The position numbers were made by a program, and so were the translations under genes. This document shows positions 1-7,340 of a DNA stretch of 29,260 nucleotides, one piece after another (positions within the stretch are counted from its first letter, which is position 1; every line of letters begins with the position of its first letter). The notes under the pieces are model-generated. The model ran no database searches and was not told the origin of the DNA. It was given only the letters and a program-made list of their open reading frames with translations. Origin of the DNA: Sphaerochaetaceae bacterium (lineage in GTDB: Bacteria > Spirochaetota > Spirochaetia > Sphaerochaetales > Sphaerochaetaceae); the NCBI GenBank assembly GCA_016302165.1, contig JAEDOD010000013.1, positions 1 through 29,260 on the forward strand. Reading direction: 5' to 3'.

Positions 1-9
1 GTTTCAGAA

Positions 10-549
10 TCAGTCTTCCTTCTCTCTTGAGGAAAGCTTCTTCCTGAGCTTTTCAGTCTCTGGGTAAAGGATGGTTCCTGCAACTACGCTTACAGCCATC
101 TTTACAGCGTCTCCGATGATGAATGGAGTCATGCCAACAGCAAAGGCCTTTGCCCAGGTTGATGCAATCTTCACCTTCAGCCATGGAATACCGATGAGAT
201 ATGTTATGACTTCCATTACCACTACAACGAATATATTGTAGAGATAGGATCCTCTCTTTCTCTTTGCCAGGAAGGAACCTACTATTGCGGAGACCAGGAA
301 GCCGAAGATGAAGCCGCCTGTGGGGCTGAAAAGGGCAGAGAGGCCACCGCCGGAAGTGAAGATAGGAAGACCTATTGCACCAAGGACGATGTAGATGCCC
401 AATGCAGAGGCTGCAGAAGATGGAGTAAGGAGAAGACCTGCAAGGAAGACGAAAAGTGTCTGCAGAGTCATGGGAACCGGAATCATGGGAATCTTGATGA
501 AGGCTCCCGCCGCAATCAAAGCTGTAAAAAGTGCTGTCAACATTATCAT
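10..549 (-). CDS. bioY: BioY, biotin transporter substrate-binding (S) component
   Basis: The 179-residue product is an integral membrane protein with about six hydrophobic segments. It matches the BioY family, the biotin-binding S component of energy-coupling factor (ECF) transporters. The N-terminal stretch with IPVPMTLQT and the glycine-rich GGGLSALFSPTGGFIFGF region are typical of BioY, and the length is normal. The C-terminal tail is short and charged, ending in SSREKED. No bioM/bioN ATPase or T-component genes are nearby, so it probably uses a shared ECF module encoded elsewhere. It is divergent from birA, with 90 bp between them that carry a BirA-box-like dyad. The start at 549 gives the usual BioY N terminus, and another ATG lies two codons in. 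There is no Shine-Dalgarno upstream, and the best promoter would begin the mRNA at or next to the ATG. The cell probably salvages biotin. Confidence 0.93.
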   Translation of the reverse strand: MIMLTALFTALIAAGAFIKIPMIPVPMTLQTLFVFLAGLLLTPSSAASALGIYIVLGAIGLPIFTSGGGLSALFSPTGGFIFGFLVSAIVGSFLAKRKRGSYLYNIFVVVVMEVITYLIGIPWLKVKIASTWAKAFAVGMTPFIIGDAVKMAVSVVAGTILYPETEKLRKKLSSREKED

Positions 550-556
550 GAGTGAA

Positions 557-586
557 AAGATATTTTTTAAGAATCGATATTGTCAA
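557..586 (-). promoter_or_regulatory. bioY promoter, predicted leaderless
   Basis: On the minus strand a perfect TTGACA (581-586) is followed, after 18 bases, by TATCTT (557-562, 4 of 6 matches). Only 7 bases separate the -10 from the bioY ATG, so the transcript should start at or beside the start codon. The -35 lies inside the BirA operator. Confidence 0.6.
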
Positions 587-611
587 CCTGAGGCTTTAAA
601 TAGGTTTACAG
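580..611. promoter_or_regulatory. BirA operator (biotin box)
   Basis: TTGTCAACC at 580-588 and GGTTTACAG at 603-611 form an inverted repeat with a 14-base spacer. This fits the known bacterial BirA consensus of TTGTnAACC and GGTTnACAA half sites 14-16 bases apart. It lies between divergent bioY and birA. The left half contains the -35 hexamer of the bioY promoter and the right half contains that of birA. A bound BirA-biotinyl-AMP dimer would block both. Confidence 0.85.
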
Positions 612-633
612 ACTTAGAGTAATCATTTATTCT
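605..633 (+). promoter_or_regulatory. birA promoter, predicted leaderless
   Basis: TTTACA (605-610) and TATTCT (628-633) are 17 bases apart. Six bases separate the -10 from the birA ATG at 640, and no Shine-Dalgarno is present (the preceding bases are pyrimidine-rich). The -35 overlaps the right half of the BirA operator, which implies autorepression. Confidence 0.6.
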
Positions 634-639
634 CCTCTT

Positions 640-1590
640 ATGGACACGAAACAGGAAATATTGGAGATGCTCCTTTCAGCCAAAGGGGAATATGTCAGTG
701 GAAATCAAATATCGGAGAAGCTTGGAGTTTCCAGGATGGCTGTGAATAAGGCAGTTGCAGTCCTGAAAAGAAGGGATTATCCCATAGAGGCAAAGAAGCA
801 TTGGGGATACAGACTGGATACAGAGGAGGATATCTTCTCCTCCCTTACCCTAAAGAGGGCCTTGGAGGGAAGCGGCATTACTCCTTTCTTCCTTGAGGAG
901 ACCGTCTCAACCAATAGGGACGCAAAGGAGAAGGTGGCTCTTGGAGTTGAACCTCCCTTTGTAGTGGCGACCTCCAGGCAAAGTGGTGGAAGGGGGAGAA
1001 TGGGAAGAGTCTTCGAATCCCCTAAAGGTGGAGTCTACTTCTCTCTGGTCCTCAGGGGAGACAAGATTGCATCCTCTTCCCTGGTGACAGTGTCTGCAGC
1101 ATGGGCCATAGCCACCACAATGGAGCGCCTTACAGGAATAGAATGCTCCATAAAATGGGTGAATGATGTCTACATAGGAAAGAAGAAGGCTGTAGGAATA
1201 CTTACGGAAGGAATAGTGGACATGGAGAATGGAGGACTATCGGATGTGGTTATAGGCTGCGGAGTGAATCTGAAGTCTAGGCCAGAGGATTTCTCCCCAG
1301 AACTGAGGGAGAAGGTCACCTCCTTCTATCCATCTGGAAAAGCCATGGTTGACAGGGCTACTGTGGTGGCAGAATGCTCCAAGGCCATAGTTGAGGCCCA
1401 GGAAAGGCCCTTCCTGGATGAATACAGGAAAAAGTGCTTCCTCCTGGGAAAGAAGATCCAGGTAATAAAGATGGACAGGGAAATAGAGGCTGAAGCACTG
1501 GACATAGATGACCAGGGTCACCTTCTGGTGAAATATGGGGACGGAAGCAGGGAGGCTCTCTCCAGCGGGGAAGTATCCATTCGCCTCTGA
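640..1590 (+). CDS. birA: BirA, biotin-protein ligase and biotin repressor
   Basis: The 316-residue product is a bifunctional (group II) biotin ligase. Residues 1-60 form a winged helix-turn-helix (ISEKLGVSRMAVNKAVAVLKR). The catalytic domain follows, with the biotinyl-AMP loop GRGRMGR at 117-123, KWVND at 172-176 and the lysine-rich KKKAVGIL just after. A small SH3-like C-terminal domain closes the protein. It attaches biotin to acyl carriers such as acetyl-CoA carboxylase or biotin-dependent decarboxylases. When loaded with biotinyl-AMP it should bind the operator in front of it and repress itself and bioY. The ATG at 640 is the only start that includes the whole HTH, and it has no Shine-Dalgarno. 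argS follows after a short gap. Confidence 0.95.
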   Translation: MDTKQEILEMLLSAKGEYVSGNQISEKLGVSRMAVNKAVAVLKRRDYPIEAKKHWGYRLDTEEDIFSSLTLKRALEGSGITPFFLEETVSTNRDAKEKVALGVEPPFVVATSRQSGGRGRMGRVFESPKGGVYFSLVLRGDKIASSSLVTVSAAWAIATTMERLTGIECSIKWVNDVYIGKKKAVGILTEGIVDMENGGLSDVVIGCGVNLKSRPEDFSPELREKVTSFYPSGKAMVDRATVVAECSKAIVEAQERPFLDEYRKKCFLLGKKIQVIKMDREIEAEALDIDDQGHLLVKYGDGSREALSSGEVSIRL

Positions 1591-1638
1591 CACTTTACTA
1601 TCGCCTTGACGCTGGTTTATCATCAAGACGAGGTAAAT

Positions 1639-3414
1639 ATGCTCTCTAGACTTAAGAATGAATGGAAAACGTTCCTTGAGAATGAACTCAAGGCTTATCT
1701 TGGTACAGATGAAATAACTCCACTTTCAGTTGGAGTTCCACCAAAAAGTGATATGGGGGATATTGCTTTCCCCATGTTCCCATATGCAAAGGCTGCCAGG
1801 AAGGGCCCTCAGCAGATTGCCCAGGATTTGAAGGATAGGATTGGAGAGAACCATCCTGAAGGAACCATCCTGATTGCAGGCCCGTATTTCAATGTTTCAC
1901 TGGATATTTCAGCCCTTTCCCCTGCCATATACAGGGAAGTTGTGAATAAGGGTGAAAGCTATGGAAGAAGCCAGAAGAAGAAGGGAACCAAGGCTATGGT
2001 GGAGTTCTCCTGCCCGAATACCAATAAGCCTCTGCACCTTGGCCATATGAGAAATGACAGCCTTGGCGAAGCTGTGTCAGCTCTCCAGAAGAGCCAGGGA
2101 GCTGAAGTGATGAAGGTAAACCTTATTAATAACAGAGGTGTACACATCTGCAAGAGCATGCTCGCCTATAAGCTTTTCGGAAACGGTGAGACTCCACAAT
2201 CCACAGGAGAGAAGGGAGACCACTTTGTAGGAAGATACTACGTACGCTTCGCCCAGTGGGAGAAGGAAGCAGAGAAGATGAAGGAAGAGAATCCTTCCTG
2301 TGTCCTCAGCCCGGATTGGGTGGATCCTGACCAGGAGGCCCAGAAAATGCTCAGGGCCTGGGAAGATGGAGACCAGGAAGTAAGGGCTCTCTGGGAGAAG
2401 ATGAATGGCTGGACAATCTCAGGCCTGGAGGAGAGCTACAGGAACATGGGCATCTCCTTCGACAAGTTCTACTATGAATCCGAAACCTACAAATTCGGCA
2501 AGGAAGAGATTCTGAAGGGTGTGGAGAAGGGAATCTTCCAGAAGGAGGAGGATGGTAGCGTACAGGTAGACCTTTCACCAATCGGTCTTGACAAGAAGGT
2601 CCTTCTCCGTAAGGATGGAACCTCACTCTATATGACTCAGGATATCGGAACAGCTATCCGCCGTCATGAAGACTGGCCCTTCGATTCTCTTACCTATGTA
2701 GTTGCTTCTGAGCAGAAATATCACTTTACAGTTCTTTTCTACTGTCTTGGTCTTCTTGGCTATGAGTGGGCCAAGGAGCTTCATCACCTTTCCTACGGCA
2801 TGGTCAACCTTCCAGAAGGAAAGATGAAGAGCAGGGAAGGCACAGTTGTTGATGCAGATGACCTGTTGTCTGAGCTGACCACTCTTGCCAAGGAGGAGAT
2901 AATCGCCAAGGGCAGAGAAGGGGAAGTGGAGGACGTGGAGGAGACAGGACGCAAGATTGCTCTTGGTGCCCTCAACTACTACTTGCTGCAGGTTTCTCCT
3001 ACAAAGGATATGGTCTTCAATCCAAAAGAGTCCATTTCCTTCAATGGAAATACAGGCCCCTATCTCCAGTATACAGGAGCCAGAATCTCCTCCATTCTCC
3101 GTAAGTATGAAGGGGAGGAGGGGGATTTCGATGGATCGTTACTTTCTCTCGACGACGAGAAGGCCCTCCTGAAGCTTATAGACTCCTTCCCTGAAATAGT
3201 TGAGAAGGCTGCAGATGGCTTCGATCCATCTGTGATTGCAGGCTTCCTCTATGATGCTGCAAAGACCTTCAGCCACTACTATCATGACAACAGGATCCTT
3301 AACGCAGAAAGCCCTGAACTGGTGAAGGCCAGGGTCATGCTGGTGAAGATGCTTTCAGTGGTCATGAGAAATGGCTTTGCCCTCATAGGAGTTCCATTCC
3401 TGGAAGTAATGTAA
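1639..3414 (+). CDS. argS: Arginyl-tRNA synthetase
   Basis: This is a class I aminoacyl-tRNA synthetase that charges tRNA-Arg. The N-terminal Add1-like domain is followed by the HIGH signature as HLGH (residues 133-136, in CPNTNKPLHLGHMRN). The KMSKS-type loop is KMKSR at 395-399, and a C-terminal anticodon-binding DALR domain ends in ALIGVPFLEVM. Its 591 residues are normal for the family. I chose the ATG at 1639 because GAGGT lies five bases upstream and the protein then begins MLSRLKNEWK. An in-frame TTG at 1606 would add eleven residues without a comparable ribosome site. A weak promoter (TTTACT at 1594, TTTATC at 1616) may sit in the gap after birA, otherwise it is read through from birA. 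Confidence 0.96.
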   Translation: MLSRLKNEWKTFLENELKAYLGTDEITPLSVGVPPKSDMGDIAFPMFPYAKAARKGPQQIAQDLKDRIGENHPEGTILIAGPYFNVSLDISALSPAIYREVVNKGESYGRSQKKKGTKAMVEFSCPNTNKPLHLGHMRNDSLGEAVSALQKSQGAEVMKVNLINNRGVHICKSMLAYKLFGNGETPQSTGEKGDHFVGRYYVRFAQWEKEAEKMKEENPSCVLSPDWVDPDQEAQKMLRAWEDGDQEVRALWEKMNGWTISGLEESYRNMGISFDKFYYESETYKFGKEEILKGVEKGIFQKEEDGSVQVDLSPIGLDKKVLLRKDGTSLYMTQDIGTAIRRHEDWPFDSLTYVVASEQKYHFTVLFYCLGLLGYEWAKELHHLSYGMVNLPEGKMKSREGTVVDADDLLSELTTLAKEEIIAKGREGEVEDVEETGRKIALGALNYYLLQVSPTKDMVFNPKESISFNGNTGPYLQYTGARISSILRKYEGEEGDFDGSLLSLDDEKALLKLIDSFPEIVEKAADGFDPSVIAGFLYDAAKTFSHYYHDNRILNAESPELVKARVMLVKMLSVVMRNGFALIGVPFLEVM

Positions 3415-3416
3415 AG

Positions 3417-3443
3417 AATGTGCGCCCGGAAAGGGCGCATATT
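3417..3443 (+). terminator. Hairpin after argS, possible terminator
   Basis: TGCGCCC (3421-3427) pairs with GGGCGCA (3433-3439) across a five-base loop. A-T and G-U pairs extend the stem on both sides to about eleven pairs. No T-run follows, so it may be a weak or processed 3' end rather than a strong intrinsic terminator. Confidence 0.45.
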
Positions 3444-3502
3444 GCAAAGGGAGGGAAGAAGTGATATTGTAGGCGAACACTTGTTCAATTAAGAGGCCTA
3501 TG

Positions 3503-3868
3503 ATGAAGAGACTCCTTGTTCCAATTCTTCTTTTTCTTCTCCTTATTTCCTGCTCTTCAGAGGATCTGAAGGGGAGAATCGTCGAAGGGGAGACATCCAT
3601 ATCCGTTGATGCAGAATACTTCCAGGGAGAAAGGACCTATACTCTAGATTTCGATGAGGATAGGGAAGTGAAGCTGGACCTGGAGACACTTTCCGGCAAG
3701 ATATATATAAAGGTCCAGGACAGTGGCGGCAAAGTGGTGCTGGAAGGATCTTACAGCAGTGACTGGAACCAGTATGGAAGGACCTCCTTCTTCATTGAAA
3801 AAGGTAAGGTGACCCTTACTCTCAAAGGTGAAGCCTATTCAGGAAAGGCGAGACTGGACTGGAATTAG
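3503..3868 (+). CDS. Small predicted lipoprotein, function unknown
   Basis: This is a 121-residue protein with a lipoprotein signal: a KR-containing N terminus, a hydrophobic core and a loose lipobox LLIS-C, with the modified cysteine at residue 17. The mature part is short and rich in beta-strand-like segments (YTLDFDEDREVKLDLETLSGKI and following), suggesting a small beta-sandwich. I do not recognise a family. Two in-frame ATGs lie side by side at 3500 and 3503. AAGAGG at 3491-3496 is three bases from the first and six from the second, so the second is preferred. The stop codon overlaps the end of the convergent TetR gene by four bases. It is probably anchored in a membrane facing the periplasm or cell surface. 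Confidence 0.75.
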   Translation: MKRLLVPILLFLLLISCSSEDLKGRIVEGETSISVDAEYFQGERTYTLDFDEDREVKLDLETLSGKIYIKVQDSGGKVVLEGSYSSDWNQYGRTSFFIEKGKVTLTLKGEAYSGKARLDWN

Positions 3869-4401
3869 CCAATGAGTGTCAGGATTCCCTTGAGGCTTTC
3901 ATAGAAATCCCTTTCCTCATCCTCCAGTATCTTTTCAACTGTAACAAGAAGAAGGGACGAGAACAGTGGGGCAAGCACCCTCTTCTTCTCTTCCGTTATG
4001 GGAAAGGCTGAGACGATGACAGTTGCATGGGAAGACAGCATCAGTGACAGGGACCTGTATTCGTCATATGCATCCCTATTTGTGAAGTGAAGGGCAAAGA
4101 CCACACGGAGAAACTTCCAGTTATCCTCCTCCTGGAAGATCTCCTCCCATCCTTGGGCTGCTTTCTTGAGAATCTCATCAGGCTTTCCTCCCAGGTCCAA
4201 AGGGAAGCCCTTCTTCATCAGTCTTCTGTGGCCAAGGGCCATCATCTCTGAAAGAATCTCTTCCTTGGAAGTGAAATAATGGTATAGGGTAGCCTTCGAC
4301 AGCCCCTCCTCTTTGGCAAGACTACTCATGGTCAAGGCGTCGATGCCTTCACTGCTGACGATATCCATAGCTTTATCAAGAATGTCCATCTTCCTATCCA
4401 T
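3865..4401 (-). CDS. TetR/AcrR family transcriptional repressor
   Basis: The 178-residue protein has the classic TetR N-terminal DNA-binding domain. ALTMSSLAKEEGLSKATLYHYF (from residue 22) is the helix-turn-helix, followed by the SKEEIL helix. The rest is an all-helical ligand-binding and dimerisation domain too divergent to predict an inducer. A nested palindrome sits over its own promoter, so it very likely represses itself. It is divergent from rplU and convergent with a lipoprotein gene. No obvious efflux pump or enzyme target is adjacent, so its regulon lies elsewhere or is itself alone. The ATG at 4401 lacks a Shine-Dalgarno and lies six bases after a good -10. An ATG four codons in is an alternative start. 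Confidence 0.9.
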   Translation of the reverse strand: MDRKMDILDKAMDIVSSEGIDALTMSSLAKEEGLSKATLYHYFTSKEEILSEMMALGHRRLMKKGFPLDLGGKPDEILKKAAQGWEEIFQEEDNWKFLRVVFALHFTNRDAYDEYRSLSLMLSSHATVIVSAFPITEEKKRVLAPLFSSLLLVTVEKILEDEERDFYESLKGILTLIG

Positions 4402-4407
4402 AGGGGA

Positions 4408-4436
4408 AGTATATCAACCGAACGGTTGGTTGAAAA
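4408..4436 (-). promoter_or_regulatory. tetR promoter, predicted leaderless
   Basis: On the minus strand TTTTCA (4431-4436, 4 of 6) and TATACT (4408-4413, 5 of 6) are 17 bases apart. The -10 ends six bases before the ATG at 4401, and no Shine-Dalgarno is present. The repressor palindrome fills the spacer. Confidence 0.6.
4414..4433. promoter_or_regulatory. Putative TetR operator, nested palindromes
   Basis: TCAACC (4414-4419) and GGTTGA (4428-4433) form an outer inverted repeat. Inside it AACCG (4416-4420), AA, CGGTT (4423-4427) forms a second, offset dyad. AACCG/CGGTT cores are common in TetR-family operators. The site lies between the -35 and -10 of the tetR promoter, fitting autorepression. 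Confidence 0.7.
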
Positions 4437-4480
4437 GAGGATTATTTCCATTTCTTTCCCCTCTTTTTCTTCATCCCTTC

Positions 4481-4509
4481 TTGTCCCTTTTTGGGGAAAA
4501 GGGGAAAAT
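4481..4509 (+). promoter_or_regulatory. Candidate rplU promoter
   Basis: TTGTCC (4481-4486) and GAAAAT (4504-4509), both 4 of 6 matches, are 17 bases apart. This would start a leader of about 27 bases before rplU. A perfect eight-pair stem, TCCCTTTT (4484-4491) with AAAAGGGG (4497-4504), overlaps the same bases. If transcription began further upstream, that stem would be an RNA hairpin in the leader. Evidence is modest. Confidence 0.35.
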
Positions 4510-4542
4510 CACTGTACAAAAACTCGAAATAAGGACGAATAC

Positions 4543-4854
4543 ATGTACGCATTAGTAGAAATCCTCGGCAAGCAGTATAAGGCAGAAGAAGGCGCAGTAC
4601 TTCTTGTCGATAGACTCCCACTGGAAGCTGGTGCTTCCTATGAGATCGAAAAGGTTCTTGCTGTGGTAGATGGAGAGAATGCAAAGTTCGGTACACCATG
4701 TGTCGAAGGCGCAAAGGTTCTCGCTACTGTCGGTGAAGAAGTGAAGGCAGACAAGGTGAAGGTCTACAAGTTCCACAGAAGAAAGGGTTACAGAAGAACT
4801 CAGGGACATAGAGAGAAGTACACCAAGATCACAATCAACAAGATTGAAGGCTAA
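4543..4854 (+). CDS. rplU: 50S ribosomal protein L21
   Basis: The 103-residue protein has the standard L21 layout. It starts MYALVEILGKQYKAEEG and carries the conserved basic C-terminal block KFHRRKGYRRTQGHR, which contacts 23S rRNA. The ATG at 4543 is supported by AAGGA at 4531-4535 and by family length. A longer in-frame reading back to 4426 would add an unconserved low-complexity tail and is not real. It is the first gene of the rplU-rpmA-obgE cluster, with rpmA twelve bases downstream. Confidence 0.97.
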   Translation: MYALVEILGKQYKAEEGAVLLVDRLPLEAGASYEIEKVLAVVDGENAKFGTPCVEGAKVLATVGEEVKADKVKVYKFHRRKGYRRTQGHREKYTKITINKIEG

Positions 4855-4866
4855 GGAGGAGATAGT

Positions 4867-5130
4867 ATGGCACATAAGAAAGGTGGCGGATCTTCCCGCA
4901 ACGGTCGTGATTCCAATGCTCAGCGCCTTGGTGTCAAGAGATTTGGTGGTCAGTCTGTAAAGGCTGGTGAAATCATCGTTCGCCAGCATGGCACAAAGAT
5001 CCATGCAGGTGAGAACTGCGGATGCGGTACAGACTATACTCTGTTTGCAAAGGTTGCAGGTACAGTAAAGTTCCACGAAAGAAAGAACAGAAAGTACTGC
5101 TCAATCGTTGCTGCTGAGGCAGAGAACTGA
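4867..5130 (+). CDS. rpmA: 50S ribosomal protein L27
   Basis: The 87-residue protein begins MAHKKGGGSSRNGRDSNAQR, the conserved L27 N-terminal tail that reaches the peptidyl-transferase centre. The usual beta-barrel follows (GVKRFGGQSVKAGEIIVRQ, then HAGENCGCGTDYTLFA). There is no N-terminal extension of the kind removed by the protease Prp in Firmicutes, and no prp gene lies between rplU and rpmA, so the tail is presumably exposed after methionine removal alone. A strong purine-rich ribosome site (GGAGGA) precedes the ATG. Confidence 0.97.
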   Translation: MAHKKGGGSSRNGRDSNAQRLGVKRFGGQSVKAGEIIVRQHGTKIHAGENCGCGTDYTLFAKVAGTVKFHERKNRKYCSIVAAEAEN

Positions 5131-5148
5131 GAATCAGCACTTTAGTCT

Positions 5149-6204
5149 ATGTTTGGATTTTCAGACGAAACATATATTGATGTACAGTCAGGGGATGGAG
5201 GCGCAGGTTGCGTCTCCTTCCGTCGTGAAAAGTTCGTTCCAAAAGGTGGACCTGATGGAGGCGACGGCGGAAGGGGCGGAGATGTGGTCTTCGTCGTCAA
5301 GGACAATCTGAGGACTCTGGGCCACTTAAAGATGGTCAGGGTCTATCGTGCTGAAAACGGACGTGGCGGACAAGGTGCAAGAATGTATGGCCGTGACGGA
5401 AAGGATGTGGAGATTCCAGTACCTCCCGGAACTGTCATAAAGAATGCCGAGACCGGTGAAGTCATCAAGGACCTTACCGGCCTGGACAGATTTGTTTTTC
5501 TCAAAGGTGGAAAGGGAGGCCTGGGCAACTGGCACTTCCGCACATCCACCCATCAGACTCCACGTTTCGCCCAGCCGGGAGAGAAGGGTGAAGCCATGAG
5601 AATTGGAGTGGAGCTTCTTGTCATAGCAGACATAGGCTTCGTAGGCTTTCCAAATGCAGGGAAGTCATCTCTTCTGAATCTCCTTACAAATGCAAGAAGC
5701 AAGGTTGCAGGATACCCTTTCACCACAAAGATTCCACAGCTTGGAGTAATGAGGGTCTATGACAACGATGTGGTCTTGGCAGATATTCCTGGAATCCTGG
5801 AAGGAGCCAGCGAAGGCTTAGGCATGGGCTTCAAGTTCCTTCGCCACATATCGCGTACCAAGGGCCTGGCCTATCTTATAGATACCAGCGATGAAGGGTG
5901 CCTTACAGCCTTCGACAAGCTACGGGATGAACTGCAGAAATACTCTGAAGACCTGGTTGAAAAGCCTTTTGTAATCATCGGCACAAAGATCGATGAAGAG
6001 GGGGGAGAAGAGAGATTCCGTCTTCTCAAGGAGAAGTACAGCTCTGAAACAGTGCTTCCTCTCTCCATCTACATGGATGAGCTATTGGAGGATGTGAAGA
6101 AGGCCTTCATGAAGCTTGCTGATCTGGATGAGACAAAGAAGGATGATGACGGAGGCTTCACCTCCAGAATGGACAAGGATGCGGTCTATAGGGATGAAGA
6201 GTGA
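5149..6204 (+). CDS. obgE: Obg family GTPase (CgtA), 50S assembly
   Basis: The 351-residue protein has the glycine-rich Obg fold at residues 1-160 (SGDGGAGCVSF, GGPDGGDGGRGGDV). The G domain follows: G1 GFPNAGKS at 166-173, a TT switch at 192-193, G3 DIPG at 212-215, and G4 as TKID in place of NKID, an accepted variant. The C-terminal extension is short and acidic, with no TGS or OCT domain visible. Obg binds the large ribosomal subunit and couples its assembly to GTP/ppGpp levels. It lies 18 bases after rpmA and overlaps nadD by 11 bases. No clear Shine-Dalgarno precedes the ATG at 5149, yet the N terminus fits the family exactly. Confidence 0.96.
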   Translation: MFGFSDETYIDVQSGDGGAGCVSFRREKFVPKGGPDGGDGGRGGDVVFVVKDNLRTLGHLKMVRVYRAENGRGGQGARMYGRDGKDVEIPVPPGTVIKNAETGEVIKDLTGLDRFVFLKGGKGGLGNWHFRTSTHQTPRFAQPGEKGEAMRIGVELLVIADIGFVGFPNAGKSSLLNLLTNARSKVAGYPFTTKIPQLGVMRVYDNDVVLADIPGILEGASEGLGMGFKFLRHISRTKGLAYLIDTSDEGCLTAFDKLRDELQKYSEDLVEKPFVIIGTKIDEEGGEERFRLLKEKYSSETVLPLSIYMDELLEDVKKAFMKLADLDETKKDDDGGFTSRMDKDAVYRDEE

Positions 6205-6784
6205 AAAGAAGGCTATCCTGGGAGGATCCTTTGATCCTGTCCACATGGGGCACATCAATCTCTTCCACAATATCGCCACATTTACAGATATCACCACCCT
6301 ATATGTGATTCCTGCCTATACTTCCGCCTTCAAAAGGGAAAGCAGGGGCGCGGATTTTGACTCCAGAATGGAGATGCTGTCCCTTGCCATAATCGACTAC
6401 GCTGACCTTTATCCGGAGGATGACCTCTTTATGGTGGTCTCTGACTGGGAAGGAAAGAGGAAAGGCGTCAGCTATACCAGCGATACAATCCGCCATTTCT
6501 ATGATGAAATGGAAGATGACGGCAAGGTGAACTTCATCATCGGTTCTGACATCGTAGACACTCTCGAGAAGTGGCATGACTGGGAATATCTCAAGACCCA
6601 TGTGAGATTCTACTGCTTCAAGAGGGGTGAAGGTGCATCTAGAATTCCTGAGGGCGTTGAGATAATCTTCATCCCCAGCCCCCTTACAGAAGCATCAAGC
6701 ACTGAAGTGAGAAAAGGAGAGTTCTCTGTCCTTTCTCCATCTGTCCTGGAGTATATTGAGGATGCTGGATTATATAGAAATTGA
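6194..6784 (+). CDS. nadD: Nicotinate-nucleotide adenylyltransferase
   Basis: The 196-residue enzyme adenylylates nicotinate mononucleotide to deamido-NAD, the shared late step of NAD synthesis. The nucleotidyl-transferase motif GGSFDPVHMGH (residues 10-20) includes HMGH, and the C-terminal SSTEVRKG is the matching phosphate-binding motif. The start was placed at the ATG at 6194 because the beta strand before the GSFDP motif is then at its usual distance. A start at 6116 would only translate obgE out of frame. It overlaps obgE (11 bases) and yqeK (23 bases), so the cluster is translationally coupled. Confidence 0.94.
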   Translation: MKSEKKAILGGSFDPVHMGHINLFHNIATFTDITTLYVIPAYTSAFKRESRGADFDSRMEMLSLAIIDYADLYPEDDLFMVVSDWEGKRKGVSYTSDTIRHFYDEMEDDGKVNFIIGSDIVDTLEKWHDWEYLKTHVRFYCFKRGEGASRIPEGVEIIFIPSPLTEASSTEVRKGEFSVLSPSVLEYIEDAGLYRN

Positions 6785-7340
6785 AGGACTGGTGAAGTCC
6801 AGGGAAAAGGAATCGAGATTCATCCACTCCCTTGGAGTTGTGGAAGTGTCCCGCCTTCTTGCCTCCCGGTTCAATCTTGACGTAAGGGAAGCGGAAATAG
6901 ACGGCATATACCATGACGCCTACCGCTATGACGGTGGGGAAGAGACCATAGCTCTGGTGGAGAATCAGGGATTCGAAGTTTTTCCTGAAGAAAGGAAGAA
7001 TCCTATGCTCCTCCATGGAGCCCTGGCTGCCATTAACTTTGAAAAGGACTGCGGCTCCCCAGTGCCTTTTTCCATGAAGCTTGCTGTAAGGCACCATACT
7101 TTGGGTCACAAGGAAATGGGAAAGCTTGGTGCAGTACTGTACATTGCAGACTATACTGAGAAGGGAAGGAAGCATCTTGGAGATGAGGACCGTAAGAGAA
7201 TTTTCTCCCGTCCCACTCTGGAAGCCATGGTGATGGAGATAATCGATATGCAGCGCCCATACATGAAGAAAGAGGGTATTAAGGAAGCTGAAGTGACCAC
7301 AGAGCTATATTCCTATCTGGAGAAAGGAATGGAACTGTGA
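6762..7340 (+). CDS. yqeK: YqeK-type HD-domain hydrolase (diadenosine tetraphosphatase family)
   Basis: The 192-residue protein carries the HD phosphohydrolase pattern. H22 is in FIHSLGV, the HD pair is H51-D52 in YHDAYRY, further histidines are at 85 and 111-112, and D130 is in YIADYTEKGR. That last motif is the family form ADYxExGR. YqeK proteins hydrolyse Ap4A symmetrically and are nearly always encoded beside nadD, as here. The ATG at 6762 has GAGG immediately upstream. A TTG two codons earlier is less likely. The gene overlaps nadD and its stop overlaps the GTG start of the next gene. Confidence 0.9.
   Translation: MLDYIEIEGLVKSREKESRFIHSLGVVEVSRLLASRFNLDVREAEIDGIYHDAYRYDGGEETIALVENQGFEVFPEERKNPMLLHGALAAINFEKDCGSPVPFSMKLAVRHHTLGHKEMGKLGAVLYIADYTEKGRKHLGDEDRKRIFSRPTLEAMVMEIIDMQRPYMKKEGIKEAEVTTELYSYLEKGMEL

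Noticed and set aside
4426..4542. An upstream in-frame start lengthening L21 to 142 residues
   Set aside because: The extension is a low-complexity Ser/Phe stretch, L21 is normally about 103 residues, and a good ribosome site precedes the ATG at 4543.
6116..6193. A longer NadD beginning inside obgE
   Set aside because: The added residues are obgE read in another frame, and the nucleotide-binding motif belongs about ten residues from the true start at 6194.
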